A stretch of DNA of 17,404 nucleotides from JANNRW01 sp031401815 (GCA_031401815.1 JANNRW010000354.1:1-17404); one strand, 5' to 3'; positions 1-7,194 are shown, counted from the first letter of the stretch. Numbers and translations are program-made. The notes: a model not told the origin generated them from the letters alone.

Positions 1-139
1 GACAAACTGACACCGGATGAGGCTTATTTCCAAGGACTTGAAAAACTGAAACTGGTAGCCTGAAACCAGAAAACCACAACAACCAAGGGGCATTGCTTAT
101 TTCACCCTTCAGGCTGTCTCACTAAGCCCGGCCACCTCA
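1..139 (+). mobile_element. 3' end of an IS3-like insertion sequence (transposase C-terminus plus right end)
   Basis: The first 63 bases are open in frame 1 and end in TGA at 61-63. They encode the tail of a DDE integrase-type transposase with the segment KLTPDEAYF, typical of the extreme C-terminus of IS3-family OrfB proteins. About 75 non-coding bases follow and end near GGCCACCTCA (130-139). Read from the outside this begins TGAGGTGGCC, fitting the TGA-type ends of IS3 elements. The reading frame of the next gene is open immediately after this point but hits a stop (123-125) inside the IS end, which helps place the boundary. The left end and any target duplication lie outside the window, so the exact IS and its completeness are unknown. 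Confidence 0.6.
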
Positions 140-686
140 CAAGACGCCACTTACCCTGAGCGAAATATTTTGCAACCTGCATGATTATTTTGACTCACGT
201 GGCTACAAAATCAGAAAACAGAATGTTTCTGTTAACTTGGATTATAAAGGAATTTCCGTCGATTTAGTTCCTGGAACACGTCAGCCACTCTCCATGACAG
301 ACCATAGCATTTATAGGCGTAAGGCTGATTCGTGGACTAAAACCAATATCAACAAGCACATTCAATTGGTCAAAAATTCCAGAAGGATCAGTGAAATAAG
401 GCTTATGAAGATTTGGAGAAAGCTCCATGGGCTGGACTTTCCATCATTTTATCTGGAGCTATGCGTAATCGATGCGCTGCATGGATGCCGGTATGGAAAT
501 TTACCGTCAAATTTTGCGACTGCCCTTACTTATCTTGCCGATGATTTTCAAACAGCGAGGCATATAGATCCGGCAAACAGCAATAATACAATTTCCGATG
601 ATTTGACTGACAATGAAAAGGCCAGGATTGCCAAGTTGGCAAGGGTTTCACTTGAGAAGCAGTTTTGGGAAGAAGTGGTTCAATAG
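140..686 (+). pseudogene. CBASS CD-NTase (cGAS/DncV-like nucleotidyltransferase), 5'-truncated by the IS
   Basis: About 181 codons are open from the IS boundary to the stop at 686. The fragment shows the central beta strand of a CD-NTase with VDLVPG (Asp codon at 261-263), the third catalytic carboxylate of the family. Downstream it has the usual helical core: SWTKTN..KHI, then R..EIRLMKIWRKLHGLDFPSFYLEL. The N-terminal GS...DxD active-site part is missing; CD-NTases usually have 300-400 residues, so roughly the first 100-150 are lost. A TTG at 237 could start a 149-residue product, but it would lack the first two metal ligands and should be inactive. The stop is 17 bases before the effector gene, the usual CBASS operon layout. 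Which cyclic nucleotide the intact enzyme made cannot be told. Confidence 0.75.
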
Positions 687-703
687 ACCAGAGGAGATCC
701 GAA

Positions 704-2224
704 ATGACACAAGCTGTTGCAGTAAGGATGGAAGGCGATACGTTCCAGGCCAGAATGTTCTGGCGTAAGGCTGTTTGCCTGCTTGATCCTTTTAGCCCAA
801 TCACGAAAGTCGGTTTTGAAATAGGGCCAAAAGGATTTGACGATATATGGGTCGAATATGAGCCCGACCGCAGTCCCCATGATCAAGAGGGAAGGCCGTT
901 ACTGCGAGAGCATCTGCAATGCAAATGGCATGTTAGACCTAACAGCTATGCTCACGCCGATTTGATTAATCCTGAATTTATCAATGCCAATTCGCAATCA
1001 CTTCTTCAACGCGCCCACAAAGCCCAATTGTCTTACGCACCGGACGGGTTCGGCGCACGGTTCAAGCTGGTTACGAATTGGCATATCGATAAGGATGACG
1101 CACTCCGCCCGCTGATCCGCACGAGAAACGGTACCCTACGTCTCACTGACTTATTTGGCACAGATACCGATAAGAGCAAATCTGGCGCAATCAGGAAGCT
1201 ATGGCGAGAACACCTGAGTATAAACGAGGATGAGCTACGAGTTTTAGCAAGAACATTGGCGTTTAGTACAGTATCCGATTCTCTTGATGATCTGCGGGAA
1301 TCGCTTGACTGGCGGTTTGCGGTTGTCGGTCTTCGACGTATTCCCGCCAATGAAAGTGTCTTTCCGTATGATCATTTAGTGTTTAAGTGGTTAGAGCAGG
1401 GGCGACTAGAATTTGACCGGCAATCGCTACTTGAATCGTGCAAGCAACAATCGCTAGTTGAGAAAAGCAGCCGAAGTCAACTTGTTATTGGCGTAAAGTC
1501 GTTTGAGCATGCGTTTGATCGACTTGAAGATCGTTGCGCCGCTGTCCTGGATTTAATCCATTTCTTCGATGAACGCCCTATTCGGCGGCAAGAAGATTGG
1601 CAGACCACATTATACCCGCAACTAAAAAGTTTTCTCATTGACGCTGCAAAAAGCTATGAACGCATCCGGTTGGCGTTAGATGCTCATATCACGCTCGCGT
1701 TCGCTGCCGGATCGATTCTTAATATCAAATCCGGTCGAATGGTTGAGTTGGAGCAAAGAACGATAGGTTCTCAGATATGGTCACCGGATGATTCGTTGTC
1801 TGACCCGGCTTTGCCGACATGGATATTCGATGTTGAATCGTTTTGTGAAAATAGGGAGGACGTGGCAGTGGCTGTTTGCCTGACGCATGATGTGGCAACA
1901 GCAGTGAAAAAATTTGCCGAAGACAATCTTCCAACTGTTGGCCGGCTGCTGATAGCCAGATTGACCAGTGGAGCCGGGGCTCGTGCAGTGGCGAACGGTA
2001 GGCATGCATTTGAACTTGCAGAAAAACTTTCCTTTCGGATTAAAGAAGAGCGGTGGCAAGCTGGAATAGTAACTCACCTTTTCATTGCCGGCCCCAATGC
2101 GTTTAACTTTTTTCTTGGACAGAGGCAACCAAGCCTTGGGAAGCTGACATTATACGAATTCGATTTTGAAGGTCATAAGGGAGGCTCATATGAAGCATCC
2201 CTATCCTTACCTGTGAAGCTGTAG
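704..2224 (+). CDS. CBASS effector, Cap4-like: N-terminal nuclease domain plus C-terminal SAVED domain
   Basis: I chose ATG 704 (506 aa) because GAGGAG lies at 691-696; a longer in-frame start at 665 would overlap the upstream gene. Residues ~10-80 look like the DUF4297/Cap4 PD-(D/E)xK nuclease: FQARMFW, then E39, the FDDI pair D46/D47, and QCK (Q72, K74). The C-terminal third fits a SAVED sensor domain, ending with HLFIAGPNAFNFFLG, then LYEF and a final Y-ASLSL strand (residues 456-506). In this family SAVED binds a cyclic oligonucleotide and triggers DNA cleavage by the nuclease. The gene follows a CD-NTase, so CBASS is the best reading. A CRISPR type III accessory SAVED effector is an alternative, because CRISPR lies next door. 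The gene appears intact although its synthetase is truncated. Confidence 0.78.
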   Translation: MTQAVAVRMEGDTFQARMFWRKAVCLLDPFSPITKVGFEIGPKGFDDIWVEYEPDRSPHDQEGRPLLREHLQCKWHVRPNSYAHADLINPEFINANSQSLLQRAHKAQLSYAPDGFGARFKLVTNWHIDKDDALRPLIRTRNGTLRLTDLFGTDTDKSKSGAIRKLWREHLSINEDELRVLARTLAFSTVSDSLDDLRESLDWRFAVVGLRRIPANESVFPYDHLVFKWLEQGRLEFDRQSLLESCKQQSLVEKSSRSQLVIGVKSFEHAFDRLEDRCAAVLDLIHFFDERPIRRQEDWQTTLYPQLKSFLIDAAKSYERIRLALDAHITLAFAAGSILNIKSGRMVELEQRTIGSQIWSPDDSLSDPALPTWIFDVESFCENREDVAVAVCLTHDVATAVKKFAEDNLPTVGRLLIARLTSGAGARAVANGRHAFELAEKLSFRIKEERWQAGIVTHLFIAGPNAFNFFLGQRQPSLGKLTLYEFDFEGHKGGSYEASLSLPVKL

Positions 2225-2276
2225 TTACTAACGCCTGAAATCCGGCAGGTGGAAGGAGTTGGCACATCCCCCCCAT

Positions 2277-2335
2277 GCCCTCCCTTCGGGGCTCTGGAAA
2301 ATATGGATGGACTTCCAGTGATTTACACACCACGG
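2277..2335. repeat. Degenerate REP-like element downstream of the effector
   Basis: The stretch contains CCTCCCTTCGGGGCTC followed some 40 bases later by CACCACGGGCTTT. These are the same two building blocks (GCCCC..GGGGC stem and CCACGGGC arm) found in the clearer clusters at 3699-3863, 5648-5797 and 10863-10912. Here only half of the CCCGTGG..CCACGGG stem remains, so it looks like an eroded copy. Confidence 0.45.
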
Positions 2336-2524
2336 GCTTTAATATTTAAGAGGATGCCGTAAAAGTGTATCGTCTCTGTCGCGAGTGCCTCGGTCATGTA
2401 CGCGTGTCCGGCCTGGGCCGAGTTGCTGTTGAGCCGGATTGCGTGATTATTTGAACTCGTTTCAGGATTGGTGCGCAAACCTGCTGACCCTTTCAAAACA
2501 CGGGGGATCTGCGCATGGTTCAAC

Positions 2525-2648
2525 TGCTGGAAATATAAGGTAAATATAAAAGGAGGTGTTTTTTCGTGATGATTTTGATGCTACATGCAGGCTGGTTTGC
2601 GTTTTTGACCTTGCCAGACCACGGCTGGCGTGGCCCGCCAGGGCCGCT
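2525..2648 (+). promoter_or_regulatory. Probable leader of CRISPR array 1
   Basis: Array 1 runs left to right (repeats end in GAAAC), so its leader should be the sequence directly upstream. This stretch has an A/T-rich beginning (2531-2564) and a strong Shine-Dalgarno sequence, AGGAGG at 2551-2556, before a short ORF that runs into the first repeat. No clear promoter could be assigned. The bases between 2336 and 2524 hold no gene that I can support. Confidence 0.45.
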
Positions 2649-2661
2649 ACCGGGATTTTGA
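2566..2661 (+). CDS. Small leader ORF (31 aa) ending inside the first CRISPR repeat
   Basis: A GTG at 2566 followed directly by ATG at 2569 lies 9 bases after a perfect AGGAGG. The frame encodes a hydrophobic start (MILMLHAGWFAFLTL) and a Gly/Pro-rich end (GPPGPLPGF). It stops at the TGA at 2659-2661, which is bases 11-13 of repeat 1. I recognise no family. It may be a translated leader peptide, the remnant of a gene that once lay upstream of the repeat, or chance. The ribosome-binding site is the main reason to list it. Confidence 0.3.
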   Translation: MMILMLHAGWFAFLTLPDHGWRGPPGPLPGF

Positions 2662-3508
2662 CTTGATTAATAAAGGACTGAAACTATTCCTAATTTCACC
2701 ATCAATACACCAAATGCCGGTACCGGGATTTTGACTTGATTAATAAAGGACTGAAACCAAGTTGCCTTCGTGCCCTTCCTAGTTATACTTTTAAACCGGG
2801 ATTTTGACTTGATTAATAAAGGACTGAAACGGCCTGTTGCGCTGTTGGCTACCATCGCAGCCACACCAACCGGGATTTTGACTTGATTAATAAAGGACTG
2901 AAACGATGGTTTTCATTTTTGTAGGTACAGCAGAGTTCAGATATCACCGGGATTTTGACTTGATTAATAAAGGACTGAAACGGTGAAATTCCTAAACAAG
3001 ACATCTGTGCCTTTGATATGACCGGGATTTTGACTTGATTAATAAAGGACTGAAACTCATTCCATGGATCTATTACAAGTACATCAATCTGTTACCGGGA
3101 TTTTGACTTGATTAATAAAGGACTGAAACACAGCGCTGCGCCTCCAGAGCGAGCTTGGCATTTTCGACGACCGGGATTTTGACTTGATTAATAAAGGACT
3201 GAAACTCCGAAACATCATCATCAGACTGCCGGGGCATTTTTGCACCGGGATTTTGACTTGATTAATAAAGGACTGAAACTTTCTTCAGTGGTAAGTTGCT
3301 GCTGATAAGATGCGGACTCAACCGGGATTTTGACTTGATTAATAAAGGACTGAAACAAAATGTATGCTCTTTGCTACAGTGGCCACACTCATAAGACCGG
3401 GATTTTGACTTGATTAATAAAGGACTGAAACGCCGAATCTATTACAACATTGGTAAGTGAGGGCTTAAGCATACCGGGATTTTGACTTGATTAATAAAGG
3501 ACTGAAAC
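2649..3508 (+). CRISPR. CRISPR array 1: 12 identical 36-bp repeats, 11 spacers of 37-41 bp
   Basis: Repeats start at 2649, 2722, 2795, 2869, 2946, 3021, 3094, 3170, 3244, 3321, 3396 and 3473. Each begins ACCGGGATT and ends AAAGGACTGAAAC; all 12 read identical, including the last one. Spacers are 37, 37, 38, 41, 39, 37, 40, 38, 41, 39 and 41 bases. The GAAAC 3' end gives a plus-strand orientation with the leader on the left, and the last 8 bases (ACTGAAAC) would form the crRNA 5' handle. Variable spacer length and the nearby RT-stub Cas1 fit a type III-associated system (inference). By eye no spacer matches other sequence in the window. Confidence 0.98.
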
Positions 3509-3655
3509 GGTAAAGACCGTGTCACGTGTCCGGTTATCGTGTCCGTAAAATCAGAAAGACGAATCGTAATAACGGACACGTTCGATGGACGACGATTCAC
3601 GAAAAAGAACGGTAAAGACCGTGTTGCGTGTCCGGTTAACGTGACATAATGCGGT
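3509..3655. repeat. CGGACACG-type repeat cluster at the distal end of array 1
   Basis: Immediately after the last repeat, GGTAAAGACCGTGT followed by CGTGTCCGGTTA occurs twice (about 3509-3536 and 3611-3637). Between them is an inverted copy, TAACGGACACG (3572-3582). The same CGTGTCCGTTA / TAACGGACACG words recur at 6617-6830, 7193-7219, 7421-7631 and 8816-8826, so this is a dispersed family in this genome. No coding potential is evident. Confidence 0.6.
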
Positions 3656-3698
3656 TGTCAGAAGCTTTTACCGATGATGGGCAACGATTTCTCCCCAC

Positions 3699-3863
3699 TC
3701 ATGCCGCCCCTTCAGGGCTCCATATTTTAAAATGTTAAATGCCCGTGGTTCACACCACGGGCTATAACAAGCCGCCCCTTCGGGGCTTACCGACGCGCCC
3801 CTGCTGGGCTATCCGGCGTGCCCCTGCGGGGCCGCTATAGGGGCGGCGTACTACAGGCCGCGG
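3699..3863. repeat. REP-like palindrome cluster upstream of cas1
   Basis: A stem GCCCGTGG (3741-3748) / CCACGGGC (3755-3762) has a 6-base loop. It is surrounded by several GCCCC..GGGGC stems (GCCCCTTCAGGGC, GCCCCTTCGGGGC, GCCCCTGCGGGGC). This arrangement recurs at 5648-5797 and inside the element at 10728-10948. It fills the gap between array 1 and cas1 and could form strong RNA hairpins. No gene lies between 3509 and 3917. Confidence 0.7.
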
Positions 3864-3917
3864 CGTTGTGCCGCGAAGAAAAATATTAACCCGCTCCACA
3901 GCACGGAGACTTTGCTC

Positions 3918-5273
3918 ATGCCGACTCTCTATCAGCAAATCCACCAGCAACAAAACCTCCTCAATGCCTGGGAAGCGGTGCGGGACAAGGGCTCAGCGGG
4001 CGGGATCGACGGCGTTTCTCTGGAGAAGTTTGCAGCGGAGCTGGAGGGGAATCTGGCGAGTCTGGCGGCGGAGCTGGAAAGTGGCCGCTTTATTCCGCTG
4101 CCGTACAAGGAGTTGCGGATACCCAAGGATGATGATGAATTTCGCACGTTGGGGCTGCCGGCCATTCGGGACAAGGTGGTGCAGCAGGCGGTGCGGGTTG
4201 TGCCGAGCAAAAAGGACCCGGTCAAACAGCGCAAAAGGGAGTATGAGAAGCTGGAGTCAGAAGGGTTCGAGCTGGTGGTCTCCACGCCGGGGGCGTTTAT
4301 CGGCAAGACAAAGAAAGGGGTGGTGATCAAGAACAAGGGGGTGGTGGTTCATGAAGCGCCGCTAGGCAACCTCCAGCATATTTTCGTTACCTCGCCGAGT
4401 GTTACCCTGTCGTCCAATGTCATTGCTTTTTGCGCGGAGAAGAAGATTCCGATTGATTTCATGGAGCATGGCGGCATGCCCTATGCCCGGCTCTACCCCC
4501 TGCATTCCGGCAATGTGCCGCTGCAACTGGCACAGCTAAGCGCAGTTGAGGACAGCCGGGGGGCGCATCTGGCCACGTCCATTGTGCATGGCAAGATCAA
4601 GAACCAGATTAACCTGGCGAAGTATTATCACAAATACCGCAAAGCGTTTGATGCCGATTATGTGGCGGCGTTTACTACCAGGATTGAGGTTATGGACGGT
4701 CTGGCGGAGGAGGCGAAGGCGCTGAGCGCGACTGATAATGAGACGCTGCGTGGCCTGCTCTTTTCCATTGAAGGGCGGGCAGCCAATGAATACTGGCAGC
4801 TTGCCACCATTTTGCTTGACGGGGAGGTTGCCTTTGATGGCCGGGAGCGGCAGGGGGCGAAGGATCTGGTTAATTCCCTGCTCAATTACGGCTACGGCAT
4901 TCTTTACAGCAAGATCTGGAGTGCGGTAATCCGCTCCGGCCTGTCACCCTATATCAGCTATCTGCACAAACCCCAGAGCGGCAAGCCGACGCTTATTTTC
5001 GACCTGATTGAGGAGTTCCGGCCCCAGGCGGTTGACCGGGTGGTTTTCTCCATGATTAACAAAGGGGTTGAGTTCACCAGGGACGACGATATGCTCTCGG
5101 TTGAGTGCCGCAACAAGCTGGCAACGGGGGTACTGGAGCGGCTCAACACGGTGGAGGAGTTTCACGGCAAGGAGCTGCGGCTGGGCGAGATCATCAAGGG
5201 GCAGGCACGGGGCGTGGCCGATTATCTGCTGGGAGAGAGCAGCCGCTATGCGCCTTACCGGGGGAAATGGTAA
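3918..5273 (+). CDS. cas1: Cas1 integrase with a truncated N-terminal reverse transcriptase domain
   Basis: ATG 3918 follows GGAG (3904-3907) and gives 451 residues. Residues ~120-451 are a complete Cas1, the metal-dependent integrase that inserts spacers with Cas2. Its catalytic set is visible: E285 (SIEGRAA), H350 (ISYLHKP) and D362 with E365/E366 (FDLIEEFRP). Residues 1-~95 match the N-terminal fingers of group II-intron-like RTs: LYQQIHQQQNLLNAWE, GIDGVSLE, SGRFIPLPYKELRIPK, then LGLPAIRDKVVQQAVR. The sequence then jumps to Cas1; no FRP-type motif and no YxDD palm motif exist. It is therefore an RT-Cas1 remnant that cannot reverse transcribe. It overlaps cas2 by one base (TAATG) and lies between two arrays. 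No other cas gene is in the window. Confidence 0.93.
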   Translation: MPTLYQQIHQQQNLLNAWEAVRDKGSAGGIDGVSLEKFAAELEGNLASLAAELESGRFIPLPYKELRIPKDDDEFRTLGLPAIRDKVVQQAVRVVPSKKDPVKQRKREYEKLESEGFELVVSTPGAFIGKTKKGVVIKNKGVVVHEAPLGNLQHIFVTSPSVTLSSNVIAFCAEKKIPIDFMEHGGMPYARLYPLHSGNVPLQLAQLSAVEDSRGAHLATSIVHGKIKNQINLAKYYHKYRKAFDADYVAAFTTRIEVMDGLAEEAKALSATDNETLRGLLFSIEGRAANEYWQLATILLDGEVAFDGRERQGAKDLVNSLLNYGYGILYSKIWSAVIRSGLSPYISYLHKPQSGKPTLIFDLIEEFRPQAVDRVVFSMINKGVEFTRDDDMLSVECRNKLATGVLERLNTVEEFHGKELRLGEIIKGQARGVADYLLGESSRYAPYRGKW

Positions 5274-5551
5274 TGAAAAAGAAATTCGTGGTCATTGCCT
5301 ACGATATTGAAAACAATAAAAAGCGCCGCGTTGTCAGCGATCTGCTGGCAGCCCACGGCAAGCGGGTCAACAAGAGTGTGTTCGAATGCTATATTTCCGC
5401 CAGGAACCTGGGCGTGCTGAAAGAGGAGCTGCAACATAAGGTGAAGGCCAGCGATGATGTGATTCTATATTACCCGCTCTGCCCGTCCTGTCTCGACAAG
5501 CGGGAGCGGCAGGGGTATGTTGCAGCGGAAGAGATGGTGAAGGTTTTTTGA
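5273..5551 (+). CDS. cas2: Cas2, partner of Cas1 in spacer acquisition
   Basis: The 92-residue product from ATG 5273 has the Cas2 ferredoxin-like start FVVIAYDIENNKKRR, with the conserved Asp in strand 1. It continues with SVFECYIS and a C-terminal ILYYPLCPSCLDKRE segment. An ATG two codons earlier (5267) is also possible; GGGGGA at 5260-5265 suits 5273 better. Cas2 dimers bridge two Cas1 dimers in the integrase complex. The one-base overlap with cas1 implies translational coupling. The CPSC motif suggests a small metal or disulfide site (inference). Family lengths are about 85-100, so the gene is complete. Confidence 0.93.
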   Translation: MKKKFVVIAYDIENNKKRRVVSDLLAAHGKRVNKSVFECYISARNLGVLKEELQHKVKASDDVILYYPLCPSCLDKRERQGYVAAEEMVKVF

Positions 5552-5640
5552 GGGGCAGGGTGAGAGGCAGGCTGAGAGGCAGGCTGAAGGTAGAAGGCTG
5601 AAGGTTAAGGCTTAAACGTGAAGAGTGAAGGGTGAAGGGC
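5552..5640. repeat. Purine-rich imperfect tandem repeat after cas2
   Basis: Directly after the cas2 stop lie short imperfect units of the type GAGAGGCAGGCT and GAAGGCTGAAGGTTAAGGCT, then GTGAAGAGTGAAGGGTGAAGG. Similar purine-rich runs occur at 12134-12250 and 14764-14875. No terminator hairpin could be made out. Confidence 0.5.
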
Positions 5641-5647
5641 ATTTTCG

Positions 5648-5797
5648 ATTTAACCCCCGTGGTTCACACCACTGGCTATAACATATCGCCCCTTTGGGGC
5701 TAATTCTGAGCCCTGTAAGGGCGGCATATCATAGCCCGTGGCGTGAGCCACGGGTTGATTACACCACATATGATTCAGCCCTGAAGGGGCGGCATGG
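5648..5797. repeat. REP-like palindrome cluster between cas2 and array 2
   Basis: A perfect stem CCCGTGGC (5735-5742) / GCCACGGG (5747-5754) is preceded by an imperfect CCCGTGG..CCACTGG stem near 5656-5675. Three GCCC..GGGC stems accompany them. The composition and order match the cluster at 3699-3863. Confidence 0.7.
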
Positions 5798-5928
5798 CTT
5801 TTTTGATTTGCGAAAATATGTCTTGGCGGTGTTGTCAATCAATTCAGCAGGTTGCGCGACAAGGCCGGTTTTTGTGCAACTTTTTGGCTTACCCCAAACT
5901 CGCATATCGCCATCCGGCGGCACCACTC

Positions 5929-6076
5929 AAAATCATTTGCGAAAATCTTGTTTGCAACATATTTTGGGCATGAAATATTATCGAAATTACGGTATGTTAC
6001 GAAGCGCCACGAAAGGTTCAAATATGGAAACTTCGCAAATCGTTTTCTATGGAAAACCTGAAAATCATTTGCGAAG
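5929..6076. repeat. Recurrent ATTTGCGA motif with hairpin upstream of array 2
   Basis: AAAATCATTTGCGAA occurs at 5929-5943 and 6061-6075. An inverted relative, CTTCGCAAATCGTTTT (6031-6046), pairs with 6061-6076 at 15 of 16 positions across a 14-base loop. A fourth relative, GAAACGATTTGCGAG, lies at 6158-6172 and is duplicated at 7252-7266. The stretch 5798-6138 is A/T-rich and holds no gene I can support. It may be part of the array 2 leader or of a degraded element. Confidence 0.45.
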
Positions 6077-6179
6077 TTTTTCTCCAAGAGGATGTTAATA
6101 AATTAAGGAGGTTACGATTTTCAGGTTGTAAACGAAGAGGTTTTCGGATTTCCAAAAGAAACGATTTGCGAGAAAAATA

Positions 6180-6290
6180 ATGGAGGTGAGGCAAGTGGCC
6201 GTATTTACAGAGATAACAAAGGAAATCCGGCAGATTGAAAGGAGGGTCGATTTGAATAAACCCAATGATATCAGGGAGGAAGATCATTGA
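6180..6290 (+). CDS. Small leader ORF (36 aa) ending inside the first repeat of array 2
   Basis: The frame from ATG 6180 encodes a charged peptide starting MEVRQVAVFTEITKEI and rich in Arg, Glu and Asp. It stops at TGA 6288-6290, bases 11-13 of the first repeat, exactly the position where the array 1 leader ORF stops. An internal AAGGAGGG (6238-6245) precedes a TTG at 6251, an alternative start. I know no homologue. The copy in cassette B (7274-7384) differs by one Arg-to-Lys change. Coding status is uncertain. Confidence 0.3.
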   Translation: MEVRQVAVFTEITKEIRQIERRVDLNKPNDIREEDH

Positions 6291-6605
6291 CTTGATTAAT
6301 AAAGGACTGAAACAAAGAATAAACATGCGCTCACAAAAAGCAAATTTTTCGGAAGATCATTGACTTGATTAATAAAGGACTGAAACGCCCCATCATCTCG
6401 GCTTACGCAAAGGCCGAAAATCCTTTGGAAGATCATTGACTTGATTAATAAAGGACTGAAACATAATACCCAATCTAACAAACCACCTGTATCTTTCGGA
6501 AGATCATTGACTTGATTAATAAAGGACTGAAACTGAAGACGCCTCCTTGATTGCAAATAGTATCAACCTGGAAGATCGTTGACTTGATTAATAAAGGACT
6601 GGATG
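6278..6605 (+). CRISPR. CRISPR array 2: 5 repeats of 36 bp (last one degenerate), 4 spacers of 35-40 bp
   Basis: Repeats start at 6278, 6351, 6427, 6498 and 6570. The first four begin GGAAGATCA and end AAAGGACTGAAAC. The fifth has one change at base 9 and its end reads GGATG instead of GAAAC, the usual sign of the leader-distal end. Spacers are 37, 40, 35 and 36 bases. From base 10 to 36 the repeat is identical to that of array 1, while the first 9 bases differ, so the crRNA handle is shared. Confidence 0.97.
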
Positions 6606-6846
6606 GAGAAACCGTAATTCGTGTCCGTTCTGCGTTATCCGTAAAAACAGAAGCAGTATAACTCTGCTCACCAATTTCCCTCATCACGATATCCTCGTGA
6701 AAAGGTTCTGCGTTATCCGTAAAAACAGAAGCAGTATAACGGCAAAAAAAGGCGCTGTAGTTTATCTGGTTGTCCGTTCTGCCGTGCATTATCCGAAAAT
6801 AAATAACGGACACGATTAACGGACACGGTTTCGGTGAGGGTATGAA

Positions 6847-7194
6847 ATGAATATTGAAGAAATGGATGTTTTTAAACTTGCGCACGAGTTCACTTTGAAG
6901 GTGTACAAAGCAACGGAAACATTCCCTCAAGCTGAGCGATTTGGGTTGGTGTCGCAGATGAGACGAGCCGCTTCATCCATTTGTGCAAATCTCATGGAAG
7001 GTGGCCACAGATTTGGCAAGAACGAGTACAAACACTTCGTTAGTATTGCCAAGGGTTCAGCAGGGGAGATGAAATATCATCTGTTGTTGTCAAAAGATCT
7101 CGGTTATATCGAGAATGACGTGTATCAACAACTTGTAGAGCTAGCAGAAAGAGTCTGCATGATGCTTTCCAGACTACATGGTTCTATTAAATAA
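6847..7194 (+). CDS. Four-helix-bundle protein, S23 (23S rRNA intervening sequence) family
   Basis: The 115-residue product has the S23-family pattern: DVFKLAHEFTLKVYKATETFP, then FGLVSQMRRAASSICANLMEG, an EYKHFVSIAKGSAGEMKYHL segment, and a final helix with LVELAERVCMMLSRLH. These proteins form a pentameric four-helix bundle related to the Avd accessory of diversity-generating retroelements; the cellular role is not established. It has a weak Shine-Dalgarno sequence (GGTGAGGG). Copies of TAACGGACACG flank both sides (6804-6828 and 7193-7219), and the gene lies between the two CRISPR cassettes. It may belong to a mobile unit rather than to CRISPR. Confidence 0.85.
   Translation: MNIEEMDVFKLAHEFTLKVYKATETFPQAERFGLVSQMRRAASSICANLMEGGHRFGKNEYKHFVSIAKGSAGEMKYHLLLSKDLGYIENDVYQQLVELAERVCMMLSRLHGSIK

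Larger units (their letters stand above)
6139..6830. repeat. Cassette A: leader + array 2 + CGGACACG-type tail (duplicated at 7233-7632)
   Basis: The leader half (6139-6313) recurs at offset +1094 with one visible substitution. The tail half (6570-6830) recurs at offset +802 with a handful of substitutions. The two copies are therefore a recent direct duplication that differs mainly by the presence of array 2 repeats and spacers. The tail contains GTTCTGCGTTATCCGTAAAA twice and TAACGGACACG words at its right end. Confidence 0.85.

Noticed and set aside
2365..2454. Short plus-strand frame starting GTG 2365 (VYRLCRECLGHVRV...)
   Set aside because: It briefly looked like the end of a cas6-type gene, but no diagnostic Gly-rich motif or longer frame supports this.
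2649..3508. Self-targeting spacers against genes in the window
   Set aside because: By eye no spacer matches any gene here; a proper search was not possible.
3509..3655. Possible tracrRNA behind array 1
   Set aside because: No anti-repeat complementary to the CRISPR repeat is visible, and no class 2 effector gene is present.
3918..4260. Idea that the RT palm is present but frameshifted
   Set aside because: RT fingers pass into Cas1 in one open frame within about 25 codons; there is no room for about 200 missing residues, so it is a deletion.
6296..6556. Minus-strand ORF with repeated SFINQV/SPLLIKS peptides
   Set aside because: It is the reverse reading of CRISPR array 2 repeats and spacers; the repeated peptides are the translated repeat.
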